DNA of 64,000 bases from JAPOXR01 sp965221935 (GCA_965221935.1 CBDCSZ010000077.1:1-64000), one strand, 5' to 3'. Shown: positions 44,982 to 54,557, counted from the stretch's first letter. The notes: generated by a model not told the origin, from the sequence alone. Numbers and translations: made by a program.

Positions 44982-45791
44982 TCAAACCGCCGCCTGCAGC
45001 CCTTCGCGCACTTTGCCCTCACAATACGCCGCAAGGTCCTTTCTGTGTGAAAAACCGGCGACCCTGACCGGTTCATGAAAGATGACATCCACATCGCCGT
45101 TGCGCCGGGCGGACAACACTTTGAGCAAGCTTTCGCCAAATCCCATCTCGCCCCAAAACCCGTAGAATGACGGATCCTGGTCTTTTGGCGGCCGGTAGCG
45201 GACGGTCACTGGCTGCACTTTGAGCCGGTCTTTCAGCTCTTCGGCAAAAAATGCCGCAAACAGGGTGGGCTTGAATGGCAGCACCCGAAGCCCGTCGGTG
45301 CTGGTGCCTTCGGGAAAGAACAGCAGCTTGTCGCCGCGAGCCAGGCGCCTCGCAAATTCATCGCGCTGCTGCAATGCGCGCCTGGGATTTCGCTCGACAA
45401 ACACGGTTCCTGTCGCCTTGGCCAAAATCCCGACACCGGTCCAGTCTGCAACTTCCGTCTTGGCGACAAAGATCATTCGCTGCACGGCGTTGAATGAAAA
45501 TATGTCTATCCAGGTGACGTGATTGGCAACGAGCGCTCCCCGGCCGGCCATCGGGCATCCCAGCACCCGCAATTTCAGGCCGATAACGAACAAGCTGCCC
45601 AAACAGGCCAGACGGGTGATCGAAGGTGTGACGGGCCGGCCCCACGGCCACTCCAGCGCGCGGACGACCAGAAACGCTGTGAAAAGCCCGTAAATCACAA
45701 TCGCCAACAGAATCCAGCGAATGGCGAATCGGACGAGGTGCAGCGCGCTGTATTCGGGCTTGTCCGGCAGAACGGCTGGATCCCAATCCAT
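44982..45791 (-). CDS. olsA: 1-acyl-glycerol-3-phosphate-type acyltransferase, probable OlsA
   Basis: A 269-residue PlsC-family acyltransferase. The catalytic box is NHVTWIDIF (H-x4-D), and FFPEGTSTDG is the acceptor-binding block. A membrane helix lies at about residues 20-45. Because its start overlaps the stop of olsB (TGATG), it is probably the lyso-ornithine-lipid O-acyltransferase that finishes ornithine lipid synthesis at the inner membrane. A general PlsC role in phosphatidic acid synthesis remains possible. Confidence 0.8.
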   Translation of the reverse strand: MDWDPAVLPDKPEYSALHLVRFAIRWILLAIVIYGLFTAFLVVRALEWPWGRPVTPSITRLACLGSLFVIGLKLRVLGCPMAGRGALVANHVTWIDIFSFNAVQRMIFVAKTEVADWTGVGILAKATGTVFVERNPRRALQQRDEFARRLARGDKLLFFPEGTSTDGLRVLPFKPTLFAAFFAEELKDRLKVQPVTVRYRPPKDQDPSFYGFWGEMGFGESLLKVLSARRNGDVDVIFHEPVRVAGFSHRKDLAAYCEGKVREGLQAAV

Positions 45792-46570
45792 CACCTGGTT
45801 CCCCGATATTTCACATATCGTGAACGCCGATCTTCGGCCATATTTCCGGTGTCCACCACAAGACACACATCGGTCGTGTTGAAATCGAAATCGAAAAAAG
45901 CGCCGTCTCCGACAAAACCGCCCAGCCGCAGATAAGATTTGATCAGCGGCGGGATCGACTTCAACGCCGCCCGCCGGTCCACCTGGCCGCACGGAATCAG
46001 CCGCATCGGCCCAACTTCCTGCGGCATCGCGGTCATACGCAGATCTTTGGGCGCCAAATGGCGGCAATGCAGATAGGAAAGCGGGTTTAACAGCTCCTTC
46101 GCATCGGTGCCGTGAAAGCTGGCGACCCCGAACATGATCTCAATATCATTGTCGATCACATAGTCGGCCAGCCGGTTCCAAATCTTAAACATGGCCGCGC
46201 CGGCGCGAATATCCGGATGTGTGCAGGATCGCCCGAGTTCCACCAGGGATCGGCCGCTTTCGATCAGGGGTGACAGGTCAAACTCCGAACTCGAATAAAA
46301 CCCGCATGCCGCAGCCGCCGCCTCCCCGCGCAACAGACGGTAGACACCGACCACATGTTCCAGCTTCGCTTCGCTTCTTGTGGGATCCACCAAAATTAAA
46401 TGTTCGCAGAAAGGATCGAATTCATCGGCTTCAAGCCGCTGAGCGTGATTCACTCCTGCGCCTGTCGCCCCGAGTTCCTCAACAAACACTTGGTAGCGCA
46501 GCCTCTGCGAGGCGAGAATATCCTGTTCGGAGCTGGAAATCCGGGCAATGAGGGCAGGATTGTCAGACAC
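45791..46570 (-). CDS. olsB: L-ornithine N-alpha-acyltransferase
   Basis: A 259-residue GNAT-related acyltransferase of the OlsB family. Blocks seen include LRYQVFVEELGA, EADEFDPFCEHLILVD, VGVYRLLRGEAA, LVELGRSCTHPDIR and MFGVASFHGTD. It transfers a 3-hydroxyacyl chain from acyl-carrier protein to ornithine, the first step of ornithine lipid formation. It is coupled to the acyltransferase downstream by a one-base stop/start overlap. Confidence 0.9.
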   Translation of the reverse strand: MSDNPALIARISSSEQDILASQRLRYQVFVEELGATGAGVNHAQRLEADEFDPFCEHLILVDPTRSEAKLEHVVGVYRLLRGEAAAAACGFYSSSEFDLSPLIESGRSLVELGRSCTHPDIRAGAAMFKIWNRLADYVIDNDIEIMFGVASFHGTDAKELLNPLSYLHCRHLAPKDLRMTAMPQEVGPMRLIPCGQVDRRAALKSIPPLIKSYLRLGGFVGDGAFFDFDFNTTDVCLVVDTGNMAEDRRSRYVKYRGTR

Positions 46571-46882
46571 CGGCTAACCTTAAGGCAAGCCGGCGCCTCG
46601 CCCCGGTTCGAATGCGGCGGAGCTCTGACCCGGCTGGACCTCGCCGTGTCCCGGTCAATTCAGGCAAAACCCGCATTATGCGGTCAATTTCCGCCGCATG
46701 TCAGTCGAGGCTCCCACAAAGCATGGCTGCCGCCGACCGCCGGCTTTCCGGCATGTTCAATTTTGGCCGCGATCCGGTCGTCGGCGATCGATTGCAACCG
46801 AACCTGTCCCCAGCCTGCCCGATTCGGGCGAACCGCAGTCAGTCCCGGCTCAAAAATAACGTTAAATTCAAGCATTTCCGCC
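46571..46882. other. Gap with one short unidentified reading frame
   Basis: This 312-bp stretch lies between olsB and the carbonic-anhydrase-like gene, both on the minus strand. A 63-codon minus-strand frame (46875-46684, starting MLEFNVIFEPGLTAV) starts seven bases after the upstream gene's stop. I recognise no family in it and cannot tell whether it is expressed. Otherwise the stretch should hold the olsB promoter. Confidence 0.3.
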
Positions 46883-47423
46883 TCACGGAAGATCGGCAGC
46901 GGGCCGCAGGCCGGCGCGGTAGCGGGAAATGTTCTCCCGGTAGCGATCCGCGGGAGCGTTGAACGGTCCGAGTTCCCCGTCGTTCAGCTGGCGAACCGCC
47001 CGTCCGGGCGCGCCGACAATCAGCGAACGGGGCGGAAAAGTCTTGCCTTCTGTGACCAGCGCGCAGGCGCCGACGACGGAACCGGTCCCAATCACGGCTC
47101 CGTTCAGAATTGTTGCCCCCATTCCGATCAGACTGCGGGCGCCGATTGTGCAGCCGTGCAGTGTCGCCCGGTGGCCAATTGTGCAATGGCTCCCAATGGT
47201 GAGAGGAAAGCCCATGTCGGTGTGCAGAACACAGGCCTCCTGAATGTTTGAACCTTCGCCAACCGAAATGGGCTCATTGTCGCCGCGCAGCGTCGCGCCA
47301 AACCAAATTGAGACATTTTCACCCAGAGTGACGTCTCCAATAATGTTGGCGTCCGGCGCGATCCAACACTTTTCCCGGGGCGGAAGATTTGGGCTGACGC
47401 CGTCAAGCGAATAGACGCCCCAT
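46883..47423 (-). pseudogene. Gamma-carbonic-anhydrase-like hexapeptide protein, start region frameshifted
   Basis: From about 47412 to 46883 the frame encodes a left-handed beta-helix protein of about 180 residues: VYSLDGVSPNLPP, GDVTLGENVSIWFGATLRGDNEPISVG, QEACVLHTDMGFPLTIG and CTIGHRATLHGCTIG. The metal-site histidines are in LHTD, IGHRA and TLHGC. The only ATG at the right place (47423) is followed by GGGGCGTCTAT; with one G fewer it would read MGVYSLDG. As given, the true frame has no start codon and is preceded by a stop. The run of four Gs makes a sequencing error quite possible. It would follow gmk by five bases. Confidence 0.8.
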
Positions 47424-47428
47424 CGCCT

Positions 47429-48070
47429 TTATCCTTCGAATTCCCGCACCAGCCGGTCGACAAATTCCCCCAATCGCCGCTGCCTTCCACGGCGCAGCCT
47501 CTCAGCAAGTACGATCTGTTGAATCTTGCCAAATACACAGTCTATATCGTTGTTAATTAATACATAGTCATATTCGCGCCAGTGCTGGATCTCGTCCTTG
47601 GCCTTGAACATGCGCTGTTCCAGCGCCGCCGGCGAATCCTTGCCCCGGTTCAGCAGCCGCCGCCGCAGTTCGGCAATTGAGGGCGGAAGCGCGAAAATGG
47701 TGACAGTGTCCCTGGCATGCGCTGACTTCTTGATCTGCAGCCCGCCTTGCCAGTCTATGTCGAACACGACGTCTCTGGAATCCCGGATTGCCTGTTCCAC
47801 CGGTTCCCTGGGTGAACCGTAATGGTGGCCAAACACTTCGGCATATTCGAGGAACGCCGCGTCTTGGACCATCGCTTCGAATTCATTCTGCGAGCGGAAA
47901 TGATATTCGCAGCCGTCTGTTTCGCCCGTGCGCGGCCGTCTTGTCGTCACCGAAACAGAAAACTGTATGGCGGAATCCCACTTGGTGAGCCTGCGGGCGA
48001 GCGTTGTTTTTCCTGCGCCGGAAGGCGAGGATAAAATGATCAGCAGGCCCCTCCGACCGTTTCCGCTCAT
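47429..48070 (-). CDS. gmk: Guanylate kinase
   Basis: A 213-residue guanylate kinase that converts GMP to GDP with ATP. The P-loop is SSPSGAGKTT at residues 14-23. GMP-binding blocks are SVTTRRPRTGETDGCEYHF and YAEVFGHHYGSP, and the DIDWQGGLQIK segment follows. Length is normal (about 205-220). The 3' neighbour begins five bases after its stop. Confidence 0.95.
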   Translation of the reverse strand: MSGNGRRGLLIILSSPSGAGKTTLARRLTKWDSAIQFSVSVTTRRPRTGETDGCEYHFRSQNEFEAMVQDAAFLEYAEVFGHHYGSPREPVEQAIRDSRDVVFDIDWQGGLQIKKSAHARDTVTIFALPPSIAELRRRLLNRGKDSPAALEQRMFKAKDEIQHWREYDYVLINNDIDCVFGKIQQIVLAERLRRGRQRRLGEFVDRLVREFEG

Positions 48071-48258
48071 ATTGGCCCTTCCATACCGAAACCTTTCGGC
48101 GCAGATCGGAAACCCGATCTAAAACGCCCGCGACGATAAATTTGCGCCTTCTATGCCAATTGATGCGGTGAATAAAGACTAACCCACGTGACGGTTCGGT
48201 TTCCGTGCCCGCCGCATCGTCTGCGCGTGCCCGGTGTGCCCGATCGGGTTCAGGCGCA

Positions 48259-48897
48259 TCACGCCACGACCGCCTTTATGGAGCCAACGGCATCGGCGGG
48301 ATCGTCCATTTCCCAGATTTCCGCACCCAGCGTCAGAAAGTCCGGAATCTCAAGCAAACGGGGCGATGTCTATTTGTCGATTCCGCCTTCGGCCATGGAT
48401 GGCAGCACCGTAAACTCCCGCCACCACTCAAAGAGTTCAGGCCGGGCGATTTCCGCGCTGGCAGGCCGCGTTCCGCCGACCGGGCCAAATGAAACATAAT
48501 CGGCGCCGGCTTCGCCAGCCTGCAGGCCGGAATGGCGGGTCGCCCCTCAGAAGACGCCAATGACTTGGTCTGCGTTTAGCAATTCACGCGCCTGTCTTAT
48601 GTTCTTGGGACCGTCAGGCAAATGAACGCCGTGCACACCCAATGGGCGGGCAAGGTCTGGCCGGGCTTCCACAATGATAGAGACTTCGGCGGCGGCGGCG
48701 CGCAGCAACTGTTCCGCGGCGCGTTTCAGAGCGTCATCTCCGCCTGTTTCAAGGGACAGCCGGATGCTGGAGACAAGCGCTTTATCCAAGATGTTTGGCA
48801 GCCCAGGACAGAAGTTTTCCGGGCAAAACCGCCTTTCCGTCATCAGGCAGAGTCTGCCGCCTGCCGCCTGTTTGGCGATGTCCGTATCTGGTTTCAC
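48259..48897 (-). pseudogene. Thiamine-phosphate synthase-like (ThiE/TenI) gene with two in-frame stops
   Basis: A single frame from GTG 48897 to TGA 48259 has full-length ThiE-like homology but is cut by TGA at 48549-48547 and TAG at 48372-48370. Recognisable blocks are GGRLCLMTERRF, VEARPDLARPLGVHGVHLPDG, DQVIGVF-stop-GATRHSGLQAGEAGADYVSFGPVGG, VLPSMAEGGIDK-stop and FLTLGAEIWEMDDPADAV. The TGA falls where the family has a Cys or Ser before the ATRHS-like turn. No frame change is needed, so this is mutational decay, not an indel error. The product could not bind its phosphate ligands. Confidence 0.78.
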
Positions 48898-49268
48898 CTG
48901 AAACTCCCGTTGCTTCCCCGCCAATGCCCGTTGGCGGCAGGATTTTGCACAGCAGGCGGTCTTTAAGCCATCCGCAGAGGCAATTCCGTCACATTGCAAC
49001 AAGCAGCTGCCGGCATCGCCGGGCGCCGAATGCGCACGGTTTCCGCCGCCGCCTTGAATCCGGGGCAGGGGGAAGCGCATTGATCCTGCGTTCCGCGGTG
49101 TCTGCCTGGCGTGAAGGGACAGGCAGGCTGTGAAAACCGGCGGCGATTCGGGAATGGCTGGAAAATCCCCGGGTTTCGCGTTTAAACCGCGGGCGCCTGC
49201 ATCAGCGGTTCGGGACCGGCCCGGAATGGCCGCGCCTGGAGGCGGAACAAAGACCGGGAGCCGCTACA

Positions 49269-50066
49269 GTGCCAGCCGATTCCAAAAGCCCGGCAGTCAT
49301 TTTGGTCAGGCCGCAACTCGGCGAGAATGTCGGCGCTGCGGCCCGCGCAATGATGAATTTCGGTGTGCGCAGCCTCCGCATTGTGGCACCGCGCGACGGA
49401 TGGCCAAACCCGGACGCGGTTGCCATGGCGAGCGGCGCGGGCAGGATTCTGGACAACGCCGCGGTGTATCCCGACCTCGCTCCCGCGTTGGCGGGTTTTC
49501 AATATGTTCTAGCAACAACAGCCCGCCGGCGCGATCTTTCAAAGCCTGTCTTTGCGCCGGCAGAGGCGATGGCTGACCTGCGCCGGCGGATCGATTGCGG
49601 CCAGAAAGTCGCCGTTCTGTTCGGTCCGGAACGGTCCGGGCTGCAAAACCCCGATCTTGTCGTGGCCAACGGCATAATCGAAGTGCCCGCGAATCCGGAA
49701 TTTCGGTCCTTGAATCTGGCGCAGTGCGTGCTCTTGGTATGTTATGAATGGCTGCGCGCCTGTGAGAACCGGGAGGTTCAGCCCCGGTCGGAAATTGCGC
49801 CCGCGGAAGTTCTGGAAAAATCCCGGCTTGTCGATTTGCTGGTGGAGGATCTAGAACAGGCCAAGTATTTCTGGCCTCCGGCGAAAGCGGCGGGCATGCG
49901 GTTGAATCTGCGGAATTTAATTATGCGATTGGATCTGACCGGCCCGGAAATCAGGACACTGCACGGCGTCAGGCGCTCTTTGAAACGGTATGTTCCCAAA
50001 GGCGCGGCGGCGGAGCCAGACAAGATGGATTCCGAGGTAGGCAATGGCCCACCGAAAGATATTTGA
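49269..50066 (+). CDS. trmJ: tRNA (cytidine/uridine-2'-O-)-methyltransferase TrmJ
   Basis: A 265-residue SPOUT-fold RNA methyltransferase of the TrmH family. The S-adenosylmethionine knot motifs are VILVRPQLGENVGAAARAMMNFG, VLFGPERSGL and SLNLAQCVLLVCYE. TrmJ acts on position 32 of several tRNAs. The GTG at 49269 has GGGAG eight bases upstream. The last 23 bases overlap the ctaA start. Confidence 0.88.
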   Translation: MPADSKSPAVILVRPQLGENVGAAARAMMNFGVRSLRIVAPRDGWPNPDAVAMASGAGRILDNAAVYPDLAPALAGFQYVLATTARRRDLSKPVFAPAEAMADLRRRIDCGQKVAVLFGPERSGLQNPDLVVANGIIEVPANPEFRSLNLAQCVLLVCYEWLRACENREVQPRSEIAPAEVLEKSRLVDLLVEDLEQAKYFWPPAKAAGMRLNLRNLIMRLDLTGPEIRTLHGVRRSLKRYVPKGAAAEPDKMDSEVGNGPPKDI

Positions 50067-51171
50067 AGAGGTCGGTAAACAGTCGGGTTCGGAGGCGCCG
50101 TCGCCGAAACCGGCTCAAGAGGCGCGGGACTTTCGGCGTCAGATCAGAATCTGGCTTGTCATTCTCCTCATTTCAGTTGTCGCGGCGGTCGTTGCCGGCG
50201 GCATGACACGGCTGACAGATTCCGGCCTTGCCATAACGGAATGGAAACCGGTCACCGGCGCGCTGCCGCCAATCGACGCCAGCGACTGGCAGGCTGAATT
50301 TGAAAAATACAAACAAACCCCGGAATTCACGCTGCAGAACTTTTCCATGTCGTTGGCGGAATTCAAGACCATCTACTGGTGGGAATGGTCGCATCGGCAA
50401 TTCGGGCGGTTGGCCGGATTGGTCTGGGCCGCCGGGTTTGTCCTGTTCGCCGTGCGCAAAGCGTTGCCGCCGCCGAGGTTTTGGCGCCTTTTCGGTGTGG
50501 GCGCACTGATCGGCGTCCAAGGTGTCATCGGCTGGTGGATGGTGGCGAGCGGCCTTGTCGGACAATCGGTTGACGTCGCGCCGCACCGTCTGGCCATACA
50601 TCTTGGCCTCGCATTCGCGATACTTGGATTGACCTTTTGGGAATTATTGCTGCTGGGGCGCGAGCAGTATGAGATTTTTCAGGCGCGCCGCGTTCGCGAA
50701 CACAGGCTTGCTTCGATGACCGGATGGTTCATCTGCCTCATTGTTCTGCAGTTGCTTGCCGGGGCGCTTGTCGCCGGCAATGACGCCGGCCGCGCGTTTC
50801 CAACCTGGCCGACAATGAACGGTGAGTTCTTTCCGCAAGAGGGTTTCTCTTCCAAGCCGCTGCTGGCAAATTTTGGCAACAATCCGGCGCTGGTGCATTT
50901 CAACCACCGAATCCTTGGTTATTTGACCGTCATTTTTGCGGCCGCCGTTTGGTGGAAAAGCCGCGCAAGCGGGCGCCCGGCAACCAGGCGGGCATTTGAC
51001 CTGCTTCTTTCCCTGACCCTTGCCCAGACTGTTCTGGGGATCTTTGCCGCCCTTTTTGCGGCAGCTCCGGCGGCTGCGATTTTCCACCAGTCTGGCGCCG
51101 TCCTGTTGTTCGCAGCGGCGCTTTGGACACGCTTTTCCGCCATGTATCCGGCAATTGGGCTCCGGCGGTAA
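50044..51171 (+). CDS. ctaA: Haem A synthase
   Basis: A 375-residue membrane protein of the CtaA/COX15 family, which converts haem O to haem A for aa3-type cytochrome oxidase. Haem-ligand histidines lie in EWSHRQFGRLAG, APHRLAIHLG, HFNHRILGY and FHQSGAVLLF. The sequence GGMTRLTDSGLAITEWKPVTGALPP at the N-terminus is the alphaproteobacterial/mitochondrial (type 2) form. Eight membrane spans are apparent. Presence of this gene implies aerobic respiration with an aa3 oxidase. Confidence 0.95.
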   Translation: MAHRKIFEEVGKQSGSEAPSPKPAQEARDFRRQIRIWLVILLISVVAAVVAGGMTRLTDSGLAITEWKPVTGALPPIDASDWQAEFEKYKQTPEFTLQNFSMSLAEFKTIYWWEWSHRQFGRLAGLVWAAGFVLFAVRKALPPPRFWRLFGVGALIGVQGVIGWWMVASGLVGQSVDVAPHRLAIHLGLAFAILGLTFWELLLLGREQYEIFQARRVREHRLASMTGWFICLIVLQLLAGALVAGNDAGRAFPTWPTMNGEFFPQEGFSSKPLLANFGNNPALVHFNHRILGYLTVIFAAAVWWKSRASGRPATRRAFDLLLSLTLAQTVLGIFAALFAAAPAAAIFHQSGAVLLFAAALWTRFSAMYPAIGLRR

Positions 51172-51337
51172 CCCGGCCAAGGGCGGAACGCGGACCGGTT
51201 CGGCGGCTGCAGCGCTTCGCGCATTGCCGGATTCCCGCGCGGCGCCGTGAAAGAGTCTGTTCAACGCATGGCATTTCCGTATCGGCGCGTTATCAAGGCG
51301 GTCGGAAACGGAACCGCGACGCAGCCAGGGAACACCA

Positions 51338-52822
51338 ATGTCAGCCGCCTACGAATCGCTACTCGCCTATCATCGCACAACATGCGCGCTTCAGCAGATC
51401 AGCGGACTCGCTGACTGGGATCAGGAAACCCACATGCCAAAAGGCGGCGCTGGGCAGCGCGCCGAGCAGCAAAGCGCGATCACCGCCGTGATTCACCGTC
51501 GGATGAGTTCTCTGGTGCTGGGCGAACTGCTCAATGCGGTGGACCAAAACGCGCTCGACGAGATCGGCCGCGCCAATGTTCGGATCCTGCGCCTCGAACA
51601 TCGTCGGACGGTGGCAGTCCCTGTTGAACTGGCGGCGGCGATCGCCCGGGCGACATCGCTGGCCATCGGCGTCTGGCAGCAGGCGAAAGAGCAGGAGGAT
51701 GTTTCGCTGTTTCTCCCGAACCTGACGGAAATCGTCGCGCTCAAACGTGAAGAGGCATCCGCATTGCCGGGAGGCGCAGAATCCCTGTACGACAATCTTC
51801 TGCTGAAATACGAGCCGCAAACGAATTCCGCATGGCTTGACCGGATCTTCGGCCGTCTGCGCTCCAGGCTGGTGTCTCTCCGCGACCGGATACTGGAATC
51901 CGGCGTTTGCCCGCCGCAGCTCAATTGCGATTTTCCAGCAGATCGGCAGATGCGGCTTGCGCATTCTATTGCCAGCGCCTTCGGCTATGACTGGAATTGC
52001 GGCCGGTTGGACATATCTGCGCACCCATTCACCTCGGGGCAGGGGAAAGACGTGCGAATCACCACGAGGATTGACGAAAGCAATCCCTACAATTGCCTTT
52101 ACTCGACGATCCATGAAGCAGGGCACGGCGTTTACGAACAAAGAATTGCGCCGGAGTTCGCTTTCATGCCCGCCGGCAGCGGCGCTTCATTTGGAGTCCA
52201 CGAAAGCCAGTCCCGTTTTTGCGAAAATCAAATTGCCCGCTGCAGGGCCTATTCCGGCTGGCTTTTCCGCCGTTTGCGGAGCGAATTCGGCGATATCGGC
52301 ATCGGTGACGAATCTTCGTTCTTTGCCAATGTCAATCAGGTTGAACGCGGCCACATCCGCACCGAAGCCGACGAAGTGCAGTACAACCTTCACATCATGC
52401 TGCGCTACGCCCTTGAGAGAGATCTGATCTTCGGGAATCTGGAGGTTCGCGATCTCGAACAGGCGTGGAATTCACGTTTTGCGGCCGATTTCGGGTATCC
52501 GGTGGATAAACCCTCAAATGGTATGCTGCAGGATATTCATTGGGCGGCGGGCCTGTTCGGTTACTTTCCCACCTATACTTTAGGAAACATCTATGGCGGC
52601 TGTCTGCATGACAGGCTGCGCCGCGACCTTCCCGATTTGGACGAATCTCTCGCCGCAGGCGACCCGACACCGGCAATGGACTGGATGCGGAGAAAGATTC
52701 AGCGTCATGGCTCGGTCTATGAGCCTATGGATATCATTCGCAGGGCAACCGGCGGCGAGGTCAGCGAAGGCCAACTGATTGCATATCTGGAGTCCAAGTT
52801 TGCCGAGATTTATGGCTTATGA
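51338..52822 (+). CDS. M32 (Taq-type) carboxypeptidase
   Basis: A 494-residue metallocarboxypeptidase. The zinc motif H259-E260-A-G-H263 (IHEAGHGVYEQ) is followed by GVHESQSRFCEN with the third ligand glutamate. Other family blocks are QETHMPKGGAGQRAEQ near the N-terminus and TEADEVQYNLHIMLRYALER. Length is the usual 490-510. It trims peptides in the cytoplasm. It converges with the next gene, overlapping its stop by 6 bp. The 166-bp gap upstream shows nothing clear. Confidence 0.93.
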   Translation: MSAAYESLLAYHRTTCALQQISGLADWDQETHMPKGGAGQRAEQQSAITAVIHRRMSSLVLGELLNAVDQNALDEIGRANVRILRLEHRRTVAVPVELAAAIARATSLAIGVWQQAKEQEDVSLFLPNLTEIVALKREEASALPGGAESLYDNLLLKYEPQTNSAWLDRIFGRLRSRLVSLRDRILESGVCPPQLNCDFPADRQMRLAHSIASAFGYDWNCGRLDISAHPFTSGQGKDVRITTRIDESNPYNCLYSTIHEAGHGVYEQRIAPEFAFMPAGSGASFGVHESQSRFCENQIARCRAYSGWLFRRLRSEFGDIGIGDESSFFANVNQVERGHIRTEADEVQYNLHIMLRYALERDLIFGNLEVRDLEQAWNSRFAADFGYPVDKPSNGMLQDIHWAAGLFGYFPTYTLGNIYGGCLHDRLRRDLPDLDESLAAGDPTPAMDWMRRKIQRHGSVYEPMDIIRRATGGEVSEGQLIAYLESKFAEIYGL

Positions 52823-53635
52823 CATTGATTTTGCACGGCCATTCTCATCTGACCATTCCGGTGTCCGCTTTTCCAGAAAGGCTGAAATTCCTTCCGCCGT
52901 TTCCCTGTAAAGCATGTTCTCGACCATGACCCCGCCGGTGTGGTCGTAGGCCTGATCAATTGGCATCTGCAGCTGGTCATAGAAAGCCCGTTTGCCGATT
53001 TTCACAGCCGCCTGAAGTTTGGACGCCACTTTGACGGCAAGAGCGGCGGTTTCGTTGTCGAGCGCGCCGGATGGCGCGACTTTGTTGATCAGTCCGAGTT
53101 TGAGCGCCTCGTCGGCGCTCACGAACCTCCCGGTTGTCAGCATTTCGATCGCTTGCTTGCGGGGAATGTTGCGCGACAGCGCGACCATGGGAGTGGAACA
53201 GAACAGCCCGATATTGACGCCATTCACGCCAAATCGCGCGTCAGCGGAGGCCACGGCCATATCGCATGTTGCGACCAGCTGGCAGCCCGCGGCGGCGGCA
53301 ACGCCGTGGACCTGCGCGATCACCGGCTGCGGCATCTCCAGAATGCCTCTCATCATGGCCGAGCATTTCTTGAATATCGCGTGGAAGTAGTCTTTGCCGC
53401 CATCCTCAGACTGGCGGCCCTGTGTGAGTTCCTTCAAGTCATGTCCGGCGCAGAACGCGTTTCCGCTACCTTTGAGGATGACGCAGCGGACTGTGCCCGA
53501 GCGCGCAATTTCATCCAATTCGCCGTGCAGCGTGTCGATCATGGCCTCCGACAACGCGTTCAGATTGCCCGGAGAATTCAGAGTCAGGGTTGCCACGCTG
53601 TCATGGACGTTTTTTTGCAGGATCTGTTCAGACAC
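52817..53635 (-). CDS. Enoyl-CoA hydratase family protein
   Basis: A 272-residue crotonase-fold protein: FCAGHDLKELTQGR and VHGVAAAAGCQLVATCDMAVAS are the oxyanion-hole segments, and FGVNGVNIGLFCSTPMVALSR replaces the usual catalytic E-containing loop. Absence of the standard glutamates suggests a member without classical hydratase activity (EchA8/ECHDC-like). Its order, next to a PaaI-type gene and rplM-rpsI, is common in alphaproteobacteria. Confidence 0.85.
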   Translation of the reverse strand: MSEQILQKNVHDSVATLTLNSPGNLNALSEAMIDTLHGELDEIARSGTVRCVILKGSGNAFCAGHDLKELTQGRQSEDGGKDYFHAIFKKCSAMMRGILEMPQPVIAQVHGVAAAAGCQLVATCDMAVASADARFGVNGVNIGLFCSTPMVALSRNIPRKQAIEMLTTGRFVSADEALKLGLINKVAPSGALDNETAALAVKVASKLQAAVKIGKRAFYDQLQMPIDQAYDHTGGVMVENMLYRETAEGISAFLEKRTPEWSDENGRAKSMS

Positions 53636-53987
53636 CGGTTGCCTCGCACATCATTGGGGCCGTCTTCAATTCCGTTGGCGACGCCGTTCTGAAAACAATG
53701 GGCAGCGCGCTGTCCGGACCATAACACACTCAAGGGCGCATCCAAACCGGGACGGGCAGCGGGCGGTGGTGCGAATCGCCAGCCGCGGCGGCGCAGACGC
53801 CGTCAATGAGCGTTGCTGTTCTGTTTGCCGATCGTCAATTCTTGGCTGCGTTCGCTTCGCCTCAATCTCAACGCAGGCCGCCGCTTCAGCCGGATCCGGC
53901 GGCAAATGCGTCCTGTCCAGGCGCGAAATCTTGTCATCGGCAGGGAGGGCGTTCAAATAGCGCACGATCAACCCGCCGGACTGGACC
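53636..53987. other. Gap between divergent genes, nothing recognised
   Basis: 352 bp between the enoyl-CoA hydratase and the PaaI-type gene. Minus-strand frames here are shadows of the neighbouring coding frame. Promoters for both genes should lie here, but I see no convincing -35/-10 pair. Confidence 0.5.
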
Positions 53988-54392
53988 ATGATGACGATTG
54001 ATGAAATCCACTTCTTCCTCGCGCGCCAATTTCCCCAGGTTGCCGAACGCGTGCGAATCGAAGAATTGGGCAAGGAGACAGGGAGGGTCCGCTTTCGGGT
54101 CGATGAAGACAATTTGCGGCCAGGGGGCACCGTCGCCGGGCCGACAATGTTTCTCCTGGCGGATGTCGCGATGTACATTCTGGTGCTAGGTGCAATTGGG
54201 CCGAAAACGTCGGCCGTCACCACGAACGGCTCGATAGATTTCATGCGCCGGCCTGCACCTGGGGACCTGCTGACGACAGCGCGGCTTCTGAAACTTGGAC
54301 GGCGGCTGGCTGTCGGCGATGTGCTGGTGTTTTCGGTTGGAAACGATGCGCCTGTTGCCAGGGCCGGCATCACATACGCCATTCCCGGTTAA
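53988..54392 (+). CDS. PaaI-type hotdog-fold thioesterase
   Basis: A 134-residue single-domain hotdog protein. The block RPGGTVAGPTMFLLADVAMYILVLG matches the PaaI/HGG region (usually HGG...ADxA), followed by TTNGSIDFMRRPAPGDL. These enzymes hydrolyse acyl-CoA thioesters. ATG 53988 and the ATG right after it are both possible starts. It precedes rplM by 165 bp. Confidence 0.8.
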   Translation: MMTIDEIHFFLARQFPQVAERVRIEELGKETGRVRFRVDEDNLRPGGTVAGPTMFLLADVAMYILVLGAIGPKTSAVTTNGSIDFMRRPAPGDLLTTARLLKLGRRLAVGDVLVFSVGNDAPVARAGITYAIPG

Positions 54393-54478
54393 CGGGTTTC
54401 GATACCAGATCGGTATGGGGCATTATAATACCTCATGGAAAATATTCACAAAATCAACAGTTAATTGGTGTTTTTGCT

Positions 54479-54506
54479 TTGACTGCTAATCAAATGCCTT
54501 TAGAAG
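54479..54506 (+). promoter_or_regulatory. Candidate rplM-rpsI promoter
   Basis: TTGACT (54479-54484) and TAGAAG (54501-54506) are 16 bp apart at the end of a clearly AT-rich stretch (about 54420-54500), 51 bp before the rplM start. Confidence 0.4.
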
Positions 54507-54557
54507 GGCGGCCCGGTTCAACAACGATAGATTCGCCGGCAAAAGGGCGGAATGGCC

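Noticed and set aside
48547..48549. Selenocysteine or other recoding of the TGA in the ThiE-like gene
   Set aside because: A second stop (TAG) lies in the same frame, the following bases show no obvious recoding hairpin, and TGA ends many intact genes here.
53666..54382. A 238-codon minus-strand frame opposite the PaaI-type gene
   Set aside because: The plus-strand frame has hotdog-fold motifs; the opposite frame has none.
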